Of a stretch of DNA of 58,549 bases, positions 41,366 to 52,000 are shown in pieces. Positions within the stretch are counted from its first letter, which is position 1. Every line of letters begins with the position of its first letter. The notes under the pieces were generated by a model. It was given only the letters and a program-made list of their open reading frames with translations. It did no database searches and was not told the DNA's origin. Origin of the DNA: Kiritimatiellia bacterium (GTDB taxonomy: Bacteria; Verrucomicrobiota; Kiritimatiellia; RFP12; UBA1067); contig JAFRDO010000008.1 in the NCBI GenBank assembly GCA_017403825.1, forward strand, positions 1 to 58,549. Direction: 5' to 3'. The translations under genes and the position numbers were made by a program.

Positions 41366-43768
41366 ATGTTAACAAAAAGTGCTTATGGCCTGCTTATGTC
41401 AATGGGCGTTCTATTTCGGATTTGGTGTGTCCTTGCCGTCGTGCTTGCTGCCATGGCCTGCCGCGGCGATGGCGTTCTCGACATCGCCGTGCGCGGACAC
41501 GCGCCCGAATATGCCATCGTGCGAGCTAAGGACGCGTCGCCATCGGTTGTATATGCTGCTGAGGAGTTGCGTGACTTCACGGAACGGATGACGGGTGTAA
41601 GGCTGAAAATCGTGACGGATGACGAGCCGATGCCGCCGAAGGCGGTTGTGTTGGGGCGTACGCGTTGGGGCGCATCCCTCCCTATGGCGACGGATGGTCT
41701 TGGCGAGGACGGATTTCGACTGAAGGCGAAGCCGCCGCATTTGCTGGTGATCGGCTCGGACGTGCGCGGCGTTCTCTATGGCGTCTACGAGTTGCTGGAA
41801 CGGTTCGGTGGCTGTCGTTGGTACGCTTCGTGGCACACGGTTGTGCCGACACTCGATGCCTTTTCCGCGCCTGCGGATATTGATGATGTGCAGAAGCCCG
41901 CTTTTCTCTGTCGCGATGTCCACTGGTGGGACTATTTCAACGGCGATCTTGCCGTTCGAAACCGCGCTAACGGTGGAATGAACGGGCTTAAGGAACGTCA
42001 CGGCGGCAACACATGGCGTTTCGGCGGCGGGCTCGGAAACTGTCACACGTTTGAGACGTTGTTGCCGCCACGGAAGTATTTCGACGAGCATCCTGAATAC
42101 TACAGTTTAGTTGGCGGCAAGCGTCTCAAGGAGCGTTCGCAGCTATGTCTTACGAATCCCGACGTGCTGAGGCTTGTCACGTCAAACGTACTTGCGCGCA
42201 TACGCAATGACCCAGGCGCCAAGTTCTACGGCGTGAGCCAGAACGACTGGAATAACTGGTGCGAATGTCCCGCATGCAAGGCCGTGGACGACGAGGAAAA
42301 ATCTCACGCAGGAACGATGGTACGGTTCGTGAACGCCGTTGCCGAGGCGGTAGAGAAGGAATTTCCCGACAAGATCATCGAAACCCTCGCCTATGAATAT
42401 ACGCGCCATGCGCCCGCAAAGACGCGACTGCGGCACAACGTGATACCATGCCTCTGCTCGATCGAGTGTGACTTTTCGCGTCCGATGGACAAAAGTCCAT
42501 GCCCTGACAACGTGAGTTTCCTGAAGGACATCGTGGATTGGAGTCGGCAGACGGACACCCTATACGTGTGGGACTATGTGACCGACTTCCGCTGCTATCC
42601 GCATCCTTTCCCGAACGTCCAGACGCTTCAGGAAAACGTCAAGTTCTTTCGCAAGCATGGCGTGAAGATGCTGTTCGAGCAAGGTGCCTGCCAAGGGCGG
42701 CATGCCGGTTTCGCCGAACTGAAGGGATGGCTGCTTGCGAAGTGGATGTGGAATCCCGACTTGCCGCTGGAACCGTTGCTTGCCGACTTCTTCGAAGGCT
42801 ACTACAGCAAGGCCGCACCTTTCGTCCGCGCCGTTTTTGACGAGGCAAACCGCCGCGAGGCAATGTATGTGGCTAAGGATCCGGCGCATGTGTTGAAGAT
42901 CTACGAGGATGTGACGGCGAAAAGTTGCCGAGAGGCACTTGACGATTCGTTTGTCGCCTGGGCGCAGGCGCAGATGAAGTTGGCGGAAGATGCCGTGCGG
43001 AACGAACCTTCCGTCTATTCCTACAATGTGCGGATGACAGCGCTTTCATTCGACTACATGCGATTGGAACGTCTGCGGCGTGGTGTGCGGTTGGACTTCA
43101 CGAAAAGGTCGAGCACTGCTCCTGATGTTAATTCTATGGACGAAATGCGGAGCCTGGCTCAATCGCTTCTTGATAGAATGGATGAGGCGAAAGACATCCG
43201 CATCACGAACGATGATCCGAGACACCGTCAAGCGGCGACTATCCGACGGTGGAAGGCACTGGCTAACGGTGAATCGGCGGCGAAGCGTCGTCGTGGATCC
43301 GTGCCATTCGGGACAATTCCAGAAGTTGCTTTCAAGATGAATCGGGAAGGCGAGTGGGCTGAATTGTGTAACGATCCAGCCGCTGCTGACGGTCAGGCCG
43401 TTCGCATCTCGAATGTCCATTCAGGTTGGCCAGTGTCCTTTGACCTGGACAATGTGACATTTTGCCCAGGAAAGAAATATGTTCTCAAGGTTCGCGTACG
43501 TGTGGCGAAGCGGCCTAGTATTTCCGGCAACACGTTCTGGGCTGGGGTGTACAGTAACACGGCGCAGAAAGGTCGTGGACAGATTACAGTGGCATCCGAC
43601 GCCGTCTCAAGTGATGGTTACGTGTGGTATGATGTGCTTATGTGGACGCCGGAGCGCGGAGAATACTTCTGGATTGGCGTGGCGCCGTTCGACGGGAGCG
43701 TAGGCTCTGCCGCAGCGGACGTATGGGTGGACGAGATATTCATAGAAGAGCGTCAGGACTGCATATAA
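41366..43768 (+). CDS. Exported DUF4838-family protein with glucuronidase-like N-terminal domain
   Basis: 800 aa. ATG 41366 has AAAAGGAG 8 nt upstream. The leader ends 'VLAAMACRGDG', so a lipoprotein is possible although the lipobox is imperfect. Residues ~35-130 form the small alpha/beta domain found before GH20/GH67-type barrels ('YAAEELRDFTERMTGVRLKI', 'GSDVRGVLYGVYELLERFGGCRWY'). The DUF4838 barrel-like part (~165-480) has 'YYSLVGGKR', 'QLCLTNPDVLRLV', 'GVSQNDWNNWCECPACKAVDDEE' and 'LAYEYTRHAP'. The C-terminus (~620-800) is a CBM4/22-like sandwich. The family is abundant in glycan loci of PVC bacteria and has no firmly known activity. It is the first gene after element copy 3 and is almost contiguous with the GH92 fusion. 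Confidence 0.82.
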   Translation: MLTKSAYGLLMSMGVLFRIWCVLAVVLAAMACRGDGVLDIAVRGHAPEYAIVRAKDASPSVVYAAEELRDFTERMTGVRLKIVTDDEPMPPKAVVLGRTRWGASLPMATDGLGEDGFRLKAKPPHLLVIGSDVRGVLYGVYELLERFGGCRWYASWHTVVPTLDAFSAPADIDDVQKPAFLCRDVHWWDYFNGDLAVRNRANGGMNGLKERHGGNTWRFGGGLGNCHTFETLLPPRKYFDEHPEYYSLVGGKRLKERSQLCLTNPDVLRLVTSNVLARIRNDPGAKFYGVSQNDWNNWCECPACKAVDDEEKSHAGTMVRFVNAVAEAVEKEFPDKIIETLAYEYTRHAPAKTRLRHNVIPCLCSIECDFSRPMDKSPCPDNVSFLKDIVDWSRQTDTLYVWDYVTDFRCYPHPFPNVQTLQENVKFFRKHGVKMLFEQGACQGRHAGFAELKGWLLAKWMWNPDLPLEPLLADFFEGYYSKAAPFVRAVFDEANRREAMYVAKDPAHVLKIYEDVTAKSCREALDDSFVAWAQAQMKLAEDAVRNEPSVYSYNVRMTALSFDYMRLERLRRGVRLDFTKRSSTAPDVNSMDEMRSLAQSLLDRMDEAKDIRITNDDPRHRQAATIRRWKALANGESAAKRRRGSVPFGTIPEVAFKMNREGEWAELCNDPAAADGQAVRISNVHSGWPVSFDLDNVTFCPGKKYVLKVRVRVAKRPSISGNTFWAGVYSNTAQKGRGQITVASDAVSSDGYVWYDVLMWTPERGEYFWIGVAPFDGSVGSAAADVWVDEIFIEERQDCI

Positions 43769-43769
43769 T

Positions 43770-46700
43770 ATGAGTAAATTGTGGATTGTCATGTTGCCTC
43801 TGTCGACGGCTTTTCCCGTCGCAGCTTATACACTTGTCGATTTTTCCGACCCTGCGGTCGCTGCTGGCTGCAAGGTGGCTGCAGGTAGGTTTGCAAAGCC
43901 AGAAGACGCTGCACGGCAGATTGCCGTGGGTGCGAACGGCATGACGGTGCTGTTCGACTCCTCGATGGAGGGCAAAAAGAGTGGCTGGGCGACTATAGAC
44001 TTGTCTCGTGCTGTTGTCGGAGAACGCGATTGGTCCGAATTGTACATTAGGTTGGTACTTTCTGGTGTGCCGACCGGCAAGGCGCTCCGCAATATCGCAC
44101 TGAACCTGACAGATGCTGGCGGCGAGACTTTTCAGTATTTTCCGAGTGCCTTTGACTCTGGCGACGGGAACCTGAACTTAGAGTATGACTTCGCATCAGG
44201 CGTGCACAGCCGCGGCTGGGGCGGGGACGGCAACAACAAACTCGACCCGCCTGCGCGTCTTTCTGCGCTTAACGTGCATTTTGACGGCGAGGGGACTGGA
44301 CAAGTGGTGTTTGGTCGTATCGAATCGGTTGGCGCATCGCTTGAAGCGAAACGTACGGTCCTTTCACGTGAGGCAATTTCGACCGATACTTCTTATCCTG
44401 GGGCTCGTCCGTTCAATGGACCGCGTTCCCTTGCCTTTGAGTTGAGTCCCGCAGTCACGGGTACTGTGAGGTTGACGCTTTCGTCAGGCTCTATTGGAAA
44501 TGCCTCGCAAGGGCATATGAATAGTTTTGATGGCGTTGTATCCAATGGCATCGCCCGATTCAACCTCAATCTGCCGTATGATCGCCAGTACGAGTTCATG
44601 AAGCTTGAAGTGAACGGACGGGGCAATGCCCGTATATCCCGCGCCGCCGGAGAATTTGTGCAGACTGAGGCGGAAGCTATGCGGCTCGATGTGGAAACCG
44701 GCAATCCGCTGCATCTTGTCCGGGACGAGACTGAGAAGCCTTTGCTTGTCGTGCGCAATCCTTCCGAGCAGGAGGTTTCGTGGCAGACCGTCTTTGTGTT
44801 CGCCGATATATTCGGACGGCGTTTTGAGATTCCGTTCTCTCGTAAGATGGCGTCGAAGTCTGAGGTTCGTGTGGCTGTTCCATGTCCATTGCCGGCAAAG
44901 GGATTGTGGTATGTAACGGCGCGGGTAAATGGCGGCGATGGTTCCGTAGCCCGAAAGGGCACACGCTTCGCGTACGTCCCCCGCCACGACATCACGCCGC
45001 GTCTGGAGAAGCCTGCCTTTCGCCTTGGCATCCATTGGCATGGCTGGCGTTACTCGCCGGCGATACGAGGGCAGGTTGTGGATGCGCTCGTTGCGTCTGG
45101 CGCGAAGCTGTCGCGCACGGACTATGGATTTCTCATGTCAGAGGTAGAGGCAAAGGAAGGCGTCTTCGACTGGAAAGGCGGCGATGACATCGTATTGCGC
45201 ATGCGACAGGCTGGCATCGCGATAGACGTAATCACGGGATCGACTCCGAGTTGGAGCTGGGATGAAGACGCGTCGTGGAAGACGGCAAAGCACCAGAACC
45301 GCGTGGGCTGTCGCCCGTCGCGGCCTGGCGTGTTCCGCGAATACTGTCGTGCTCTGGCCGCGCGCTACGGGAACAAGATCGACTATTATGAAATCGGGAA
45401 TGAATGGGACATAACGCCGTCGGAAATGCTGTCGCATGACGAGGCGCTAATGATGCAACGTGAGGCGTATGAGGGCATTCACGAAGCTTTCCCAGGCGCT
45501 TGCGTAACGCCGAACGGATGGGCTTACGCAACTACCACTGACCACATGCGCGGCAATCCCGCGCACTACAACATCGGACTGATCGAGGCGTTTGCGGACC
45601 ATCCTGAACTATACGATGCATGGGCTCTGCACGTCCACGGCAGTTTCGGACACTATCGGAACAGAATCGAGGACGAGTTCCTGCCGATGCGTGCGAAGAC
45701 CGGGCTGAAGAGCCGCCCGTGGCTGTCGAACGAGACGGCACTTACATCCGCTCATGGATTTGAAGACGCCGTTGCACGCGCAGTTTGGATGAAGCCTCTT
45801 TACGCATGGAGCCGCGGTGCGGTTGATTACGTGTGGTACAACCTGCGGGCGACAGGTTGGTTCAACGGCGGAGAACCTGGCTACGGGCTGATGACCCCTG
45901 ACTTCTACCCGCGTGCCGGTTATGCTGCATTCGCCGCATTGACCGAGCTTTTCCACGGTCTCTCGTTCGACAGGGCCGTTGTCTCGGAGGGAACGCGGCA
46001 CCTCTTCGTCTTTCGCGGCAAAGTCGGCGGCGAACAGTCAATCGTTCTTGCTGGATGGGACTCTGCCTTTGCCGAAAAACCTGATATCGTCCGCGTAAAG
46101 ACAGACGCCCGGCTCGCAGTCACTTCCGACATCATGGGCAATCGTGCAGATTCGCCGATTTCGGCGGGTGGAGAAACGGCGATAATTCTTTCCTCGGACC
46201 CAGCCGCATTGATCTTGTTTGGTGCAACGAGAGCTGATGTTGAAATTGGCGCCTTGCAGGTGCAGCGGGATGCCCTTGTTCCTGCACGGCCGTTGGCAGT
46301 GGGCGTGACGGGACGTCCACCGGACTTTGTATTGGACAAGTCATTGAACGTGCATGATCTCTATGCCGCCGATCCGTCCATGGCGCATCGTACATGGCGC
46401 GGACCGCAGGATCATTCGGCGCGCATCTGGATCGGCCGTGACGGATGTGAACTTGCCGTCCGGGCGGAGGTTCTCGACGACGTGCAGACGGAAGGTGACA
46501 AGGTTGAGGTCTGCATAGACGGAGGGGTGCGGCGTGTTCTTGGGCGCGTTTCGCAAAAAGGCGGCCTCTCCATCCATGAAGGGCGTTTTGCCGTGCCGCG
46601 CAGGGAATTCGTTGTCAATCTGCGCGTAATCGATGACGACGGCAGCGGCGTTGACAGTTGGCTTATGTTGCACGGCGAGGACACACCCGCGCCACGCTGG

Positions 46701-48932
46701 ACGCTGAATCGGAAGGGCTCGTCGGACGATGCGCAGCCGCTTGACTACATCGACCCTCTCATAGGCACAAAGGGGACGGGATCGCAGTATGGCGGCATGA
46801 TGCCGATGACGGGGGTGCCGTTTGGATCGATCCAGTGGGTGCCCATGACGCGCCTCTCCGAGGTGGGCATATTGAGCTACAACGAGATTGACACTCGGCT
46901 TCTTGGTTTCATCGGTACGCGTCAGCCATCCATTTGGATGGGCGACTGGGGGCATGTGTCCTTCATGCCGCGTACAGGTCCTGTGGACTGTGATTTCGCG
47001 ACGCGCGGAACAGCGTTCGACCATGCGAACGAAGATGTGTCGCCGTGGTACACGCGCATCTCGTCGGGTGGGATTGTCACCGAGTTCGCTGGCACGAGCC
47101 GGGCGGCCGTTTACGCAATCCGCTTTCCATTGGGCGCCGAAACCCCGCATTTGGTCGTTGATGCCTCGCGCGACTATGTGAAGCGGCAGACGGACAAGAC
47201 GCCGGCGGATGGCTTTATATCCATCGGGGAGGACGGCCGCACCATAACAGGATGGAACGCTGACAGCCTTGACGCACACCATGCCTATCCGCTTCCAAAC
47301 TTCAAGGGTTGGTTCGTGATGGAATTCTCGCGCCCATTCACATCGTGGGGTACATATTCGGGCGTGCCGCAGAAGAATGGGTATCAGGGCGTGAAGCAGT
47401 TTCCGGGCAATCGCGAGGCGCGGGCCAACCGCGTGGGAGGCTGGGTGACGTTTGCGCCTGGGTGCGAGGAACTTGTCGTGAAAGTAGGGGTGTCGCTCAT
47501 CAGCGCCGAGCAGGCGCGCGCGAATCTCAGCCGTGAAATTCCCGAGGAAGGCGCTGGAGCCGTTGACGCAGTTGCTGCGCGCTCACGGGCGGCATGGGCT
47601 GCGCAGTTCGCGCGCCTGACGATAGAGACGCCGCGCGAGGACGTGAAGACCATTTTCTACACGGGTCTGTTCCATGCGCTTCTCTATCCGCGTGAAATAG
47701 ACGAGTATGGCCGCTACTACAGCGCGTTCGACGACCGTGTGCACGAGGGGCGCATGTACAATTGCTATTCCCTGTGGGACACGTACCGTGCGGAACATTC
47801 GCTGCTCACCTTTGTGGCACCAGAGCGCGTGGATGGCATGATGCAGGCTCTTGTGGAGATGAGTCGCGAGGGCGGTTGGCTGCCGAAATGGCCCAATCCA
47901 TCCTACACGGGCATCATGATCGGCGCACCGGCGGAGATGGTGCTCGCCGAAGCGTGGACGAAAGGATTTCGGGGATTCGACGTGGAGGCCGCCTATGCGG
48001 CAGTGAAGAAGAATGCCACTATGCCGCAGCCTACGGACGAGGAGTTCCGCTGGGAGGACCGAGGCCTCTTCGGACGCACCCCCGAGACGCGCGGTGGCCT
48101 TTCGTCGTATATGTCACGCGGCTGGGTGGCGTGTGACCGCACAACGGAGAGCGTGTCGCGGACCCAGGACTTCTCGCTCAACGATACGGCGGCAGCGATT
48201 CTTGCGGAGGCGGTCGGCGATGCGTCAGCTGCCGCATACTTCCGTTCGCGCGCGCACAGCTGGACGAACGTGTGGAATGCGACGCGAGGATATTTTCTTC
48301 CGCGCCGTGCGGACGGCTCGTGGGATGATCCCACAAGCGGAGATCATTACTGCGAATGCTCGGTCGAGACGGCTCTTTGGTGTGTGCCGCACGATGTGGA
48401 TGGACTTGTGCGGCTTATGGGTGGCGCGGCGACGTTCGAGCGGCGGCTGGACGCATTCTTCGATACGGTCTTCTGGAAACCGTACCATGGAAACTTTTCC
48501 ATCCACGGCAATGAGCCGAGCCATCATATCGCCTACCTCTACAACCGCGTGGGCGCATATGACAAGACGGCGCGGAGAGTGCGTGACATCCTCACGCGTA
48601 GCTATTCGACGGATCGTAAAGGATTCGACGGCAACGAGGACTGCGGACAGATGAGCGCGTGGTACATACTGAGCGCACTTGGATTCTATCCGCTAAATCC
48701 GGCCGACGGCTGGTATGAGATCGGATCGCCAGTCGTCGACCGCGCGACGATCCGCATCGGTGTGCCATACGCGCCAAGTGAGCTTGTCATTGTCGCACGC
48801 AACCAATCGCCGTCAAACTGGCGTGTGAAGTCCGTGTCATTCAACGGTCGTCCGCTTCTTGAGCGCCGCATACACCACAACGATCTCGTGCGCGGCGGAG
48901 AACTTGTTTTCGAGATGGATTGTGCCGAGTGA
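43770..48932 (+). CDS. Exported fusion: GH39-like enzyme plus GH92 alpha-mannosidase
   Basis: 1,720 aa. Signal peptide (MSKLWIVMLPLSTAFPVAA), then an N-terminal sandwich domain (~20-190) shared with the truncated gene at 57962. The GH-A barrel (~415-760) contains 'YYEIGNEWD' (acid/base E545) and 'WLSNETALTS' (nucleophile E655). A CBM9-like domain (~870-985) leads to the GH92 module from ~992: 'DYIDPLIGTKGTGSQYGGMMPMTGVPFG', 'LLYPREIDEYGRYYSAF', 'CYSLWDTYRAEHSLL', 'SHHIAYLYNRVGAYDKT' and 'NEDCGQMSAWYILSALGFYPLNP' near 1620. GH92 enzymes are calcium-dependent exo-alpha-mannosidases. The two activities in one chain suggest sequential removal of a terminal mannose and an inner sugar. It starts 2 nt after the DUF4838 stop. 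Confidence 0.85.
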   Translation: MSKLWIVMLPLSTAFPVAAYTLVDFSDPAVAAGCKVAAGRFAKPEDAARQIAVGANGMTVLFDSSMEGKKSGWATIDLSRAVVGERDWSELYIRLVLSGVPTGKALRNIALNLTDAGGETFQYFPSAFDSGDGNLNLEYDFASGVHSRGWGGDGNNKLDPPARLSALNVHFDGEGTGQVVFGRIESVGASLEAKRTVLSREAISTDTSYPGARPFNGPRSLAFELSPAVTGTVRLTLSSGSIGNASQGHMNSFDGVVSNGIARFNLNLPYDRQYEFMKLEVNGRGNARISRAAGEFVQTEAEAMRLDVETGNPLHLVRDETEKPLLVVRNPSEQEVSWQTVFVFADIFGRRFEIPFSRKMASKSEVRVAVPCPLPAKGLWYVTARVNGGDGSVARKGTRFAYVPRHDITPRLEKPAFRLGIHWHGWRYSPAIRGQVVDALVASGAKLSRTDYGFLMSEVEAKEGVFDWKGGDDIVLRMRQAGIAIDVITGSTPSWSWDEDASWKTAKHQNRVGCRPSRPGVFREYCRALAARYGNKIDYYEIGNEWDITPSEMLSHDEALMMQREAYEGIHEAFPGACVTPNGWAYATTTDHMRGNPAHYNIGLIEAFADHPELYDAWALHVHGSFGHYRNRIEDEFLPMRAKTGLKSRPWLSNETALTSAHGFEDAVARAVWMKPLYAWSRGAVDYVWYNLRATGWFNGGEPGYGLMTPDFYPRAGYAAFAALTELFHGLSFDRAVVSEGTRHLFVFRGKVGGEQSIVLAGWDSAFAEKPDIVRVKTDARLAVTSDIMGNRADSPISAGGETAIILSSDPAALILFGATRADVEIGALQVQRDALVPARPLAVGVTGRPPDFVLDKSLNVHDLYAADPSMAHRTWRGPQDHSARIWIGRDGCELAVRAEVLDDVQTEGDKVEVCIDGGVRRVLGRVSQKGGLSIHEGRFAVPRREFVVNLRVIDDDGSGVDSWLMLHGEDTPAPRWTLNRKGSSDDAQPLDYIDPLIGTKGTGSQYGGMMPMTGVPFGSIQWVPMTRLSEVGILSYNEIDTRLLGFIGTRQPSIWMGDWGHVSFMPRTGPVDCDFATRGTAFDHANEDVSPWYTRISSGGIVTEFAGTSRAAVYAIRFPLGAETPHLVVDASRDYVKRQTDKTPADGFISIGEDGRTITGWNADSLDAHHAYPLPNFKGWFVMEFSRPFTSWGTYSGVPQKNGYQGVKQFPGNREARANRVGGWVTFAPGCEELVVKVGVSLISAEQARANLSREIPEEGAGAVDAVAARSRAAWAAQFARLTIETPREDVKTIFYTGLFHALLYPREIDEYGRYYSAFDDRVHEGRMYNCYSLWDTYRAEHSLLTFVAPERVDGMMQALVEMSREGGWLPKWPNPSYTGIMIGAPAEMVLAEAWTKGFRGFDVEAAYAAVKKNATMPQPTDEEFRWEDRGLFGRTPETRGGLSSYMSRGWVACDRTTESVSRTQDFSLNDTAAAILAEAVGDASAAAYFRSRAHSWTNVWNATRGYFLPRRADGSWDDPTSGDHYCECSVETALWCVPHDVDGLVRLMGGAATFERRLDAFFDTVFWKPYHGNFSIHGNEPSHHIAYLYNRVGAYDKTARRVRDILTRSYSTDRKGFDGNEDCGQMSAWYILSALGFYPLNPADGWYEIGSPVVDRATIRIGVPYAPSELVIVARNQSPSNWRVKSVSFNGRPLLERRIHHNDLVRGGELVFEMDCAE

Positions 48933-48947
48933 GTTGGTTGCGCATCC

Positions 48948-49013
48948 ATGGACAGATTATACACCAATACGCCGCATATTTACAAGCGCCGCGAGGGGTA
49001 TTTATGGTAGCAT
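48948..49013 (+). promoter_or_regulatory. Conserved operator-promoter element, copy 4
   Basis: Starts ATGGACAGATTATACACCAA, contains CGCATATTTACAAGCGCCGC and GTATTTATGG, and ends at the -10-like TAGCAT (49008-49013), 22 nt before the beta-helix gene start. Confidence 0.75.
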
Positions 49014-49035
49014 ATCCTTAAAATAAGGAGAAGTT

Positions 49036-52000
49036 ATGCTCGCAAAAACCATTTACAGGTCAGTTGGCTTGATTGCCGCGATTTGCACATTCGCCGCCGT
49101 TGGCGTTGCCGAGGCCGCGAACATCATCAAGGGCGTTTTCGTGAACGCCGAGACTGGCGAATACCTGGTTTCACCTGTTTACGTCTCCAAGTCGGGCAAC
49201 GACGCAAACTCCGGCGCGGACTGGGAACATGCGAAGCTGACGATCCGGGCAGGCATCAACGCGGCGTCTGCTGGCGGAGTTATTCTTGTAGGTCCGGGCG
49301 ACTACAGCGATACAGTGTCGCACGCTGACGGACAGACGGTTGTGCTTGTGGACAAGCAAGTCTATATCAAGGCTGCAGAAGGGAAGGACAGCACGTTTAT
49401 CACCGGCGCATGGGGCTCAAACGCCGATGGAACCGGATCGGGCGCAACGCGCGGCGTAAGGATAACGGTTGCCGGCGCGGTGGTCGACGGCTTCACGATC
49501 CGCAACTGCGCAGTTTCACCAACTTCCGGTGGCAACAACAATACCAGTTGTGGTGCAGGCGTGTGCGGCAATGGCGGCCAGGTTGCCGATGGTTCCACTA
49601 GTGGCGCATCCTATGTGGTCAACAGCACTATCGAGAATTGTCGTGGCTATCATGGCGCGGCGGTCAGGGGCGTTGTGGCTATCAACTGCCTATTCAAGGG
49701 GAACGTCGCCGCTGCCGACGGACATGTTGGCTATCGCATCTATAGTACCTATAACTGCATCTTCACAGGCAACGGAAATGGCACGGGCCGTCTCATCGAA
49801 AAGTCAGCGCCGTTCATGTCGGTCAACTGTACCTATCTTCTGAACGACTGCGACACATTCGCCGGAGCTGCTGCATCGGAGCCGGGGCGCGCAATCAACT
49901 GCTCGTTTATCGCCAATACCTTAGAAGAGGCTCCCACCGCGTATTTCTACGCCACTAACTGCATCGGCAACAAAGCCTATCAGCTCAAGACGAATGGAAC
50001 AGGTTGCAAGGATTGGGTTAGCGTTTATCAGTACTTTTCCCCGGCTGAATGGGACTTCACGCCGGTCGTAGGTTTGGATTCTCTGGATGGTGGCTCTGAC
50101 GAGGCGCTGGCGTCCGTCGCTTGGATTCCAGACGATTTCCGCGTGGTTGACTTCAACGGCAATCCGCGCAAGGTCGGCACGGCGGTTGATATCGGCGCGG
50201 TCGAGGCTCCGGAAGGAGGCGCGGTTATTGCTTATTCGCCCATTGGCATCGGCGCGGGTGTGGCGTTGACGGTGGATGACGAACCCATCGCAACGCCGGA
50301 AGTCGTGGGTGCGTGGTATGCCATTACGGATCCCACGCCGAAGATGGTTCGTGTCACCAGCACACTGGCGGCAGGAAAGGAGCTATTCTCGTACAACATC
50401 TCCAAAATCAAGAACGAAAACGGATGGAACGGCTACCGTTATCCCGACAAGCTCGGCGACGGCGGCGCGTGGCTTATGCCGTGGAATCTTTCGGAAGGTG
50501 GATTTACCGTTAGCGCAAAGGAAGCGACGGATGTAAAGATCGTCGGCGCGGGAGAAGCCTACGAAACGATTCAGTCGGCCATTTCCGCCGGCTCGGACTG
50601 GGATGTAATCAAGGTGAAGCCCGGCACATACACGGGGACGGTGTACCTCTATGGCCATCGCGCCATCCGTGCCATCGGAACGCCCGAAGAGACGATCATT
50701 ATGGGTGGAACCGATACGCGCTGCGTCTATGTCGATACCAGCTACAAGTCGCTCAACGTTCATCTGCAGGGCTTTACGCTTACCGGTTCTGACAACAAGT
50801 GGTCGGGCGGCGGTTTCACGGCGGCTCTGAACACGCTCAACAGCACGAGCAATCATGTTGGACGAGCCGAATGCGACTCCTGCAATGCGCAGGTAACAGA
50901 CTGCATCATCAGCAACAATTGCGCGGCGTCTGGTGCAGCTGTATATGGCGGGTGGGCCCAGAGATGTCTGATCATAAACAATTCTGCAAACTCCAGCAGA
51001 CAAATTGCTGTGAATGCTACTGTATTGTCTGCCTGTATTCTCATAGACAACACCACTTCAACTGCAAATCCGCACGAGCAGCTGTTCGGGGCTTCTGTCT
51101 ACAACTGCACGATCATTGACACCAATCCTAATCACGACTCGAATCGCAAGCAGTTCGACCAGCTTGGCCTCTACAACTGCTGCATCGTCGGCGGTCTGCT
51201 GCCGTGGCCGTCCGCCAGCTATGAAAAGGCACTCGGCTGCGTCTCCATCGGAAGTTGGCAATACGAAGGGTCACCGGGTTTGCGCGGCGTGGAAATCTTC
51301 TCGGATCCGAACAACGACAATCTCGCCGACAAGGCGGGCGGCGACTACCGGATTCGCGCCGGTTCCTATGCTTTGCGCTATGGCAGCATTACGCCGCCGA
51401 ATTTTACGCGCTTCGCTGTCGGCGACTTCAACTCCAAGTCACTTTTCTTCTACAACAACTCTACGCCGATTCCCGGCGCCTATCAGGTTCCTGCTCCAGT
51501 CGTTTCCGTTGCGTCCACGGCCAGCACAGCCATGGATCCGGTGGCGTCGGTTGTTCCTGCTGCCGGTCGCGTGGAGGCTGGCGACGCGGTTACGATTACA
51601 CGTGCATCGAAGAGCCGACCCGAGTTCGGCTATGTCGTGGACGGCGTGACAAACACGACGGCGGAATTGACTTACACCTATACAATCCCCGACGAACCAT
51701 CTGCGGATGTCACGACGATTACGCCGATTGCTATCCCATGCGATCTGTACGTCGATCCATCGAAGAGCGACGGCAACACGGGATGGACGGCGGAGGCGGC
51801 TAAGAAGACGCTGGTGGGCGTGATGAAGATTGCGGTGAAGGGCGATGTTGTCCATGCGGCAGCGGGCGAATATGCGGAAGGTGAAACGACGAACACCGTT
51901 TCGGTCGTCGGTACAGGCACTGGCCGCGGCCATATCGGATGTCGTGTCAATGTTCCGGCAGGTGTGACGCTTCGCGCGGAGGGCGGACGTGACGAGACAA

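Noticed and set aside
41276..41366. Leader peptide beginning MDRLY at each operator copy
   Set aside because: The frame is not kept between copies (copy 4 hits a stop and copy 2 shifts), so DNA and not peptide is conserved; the -10 box lies downstream of the ATG.
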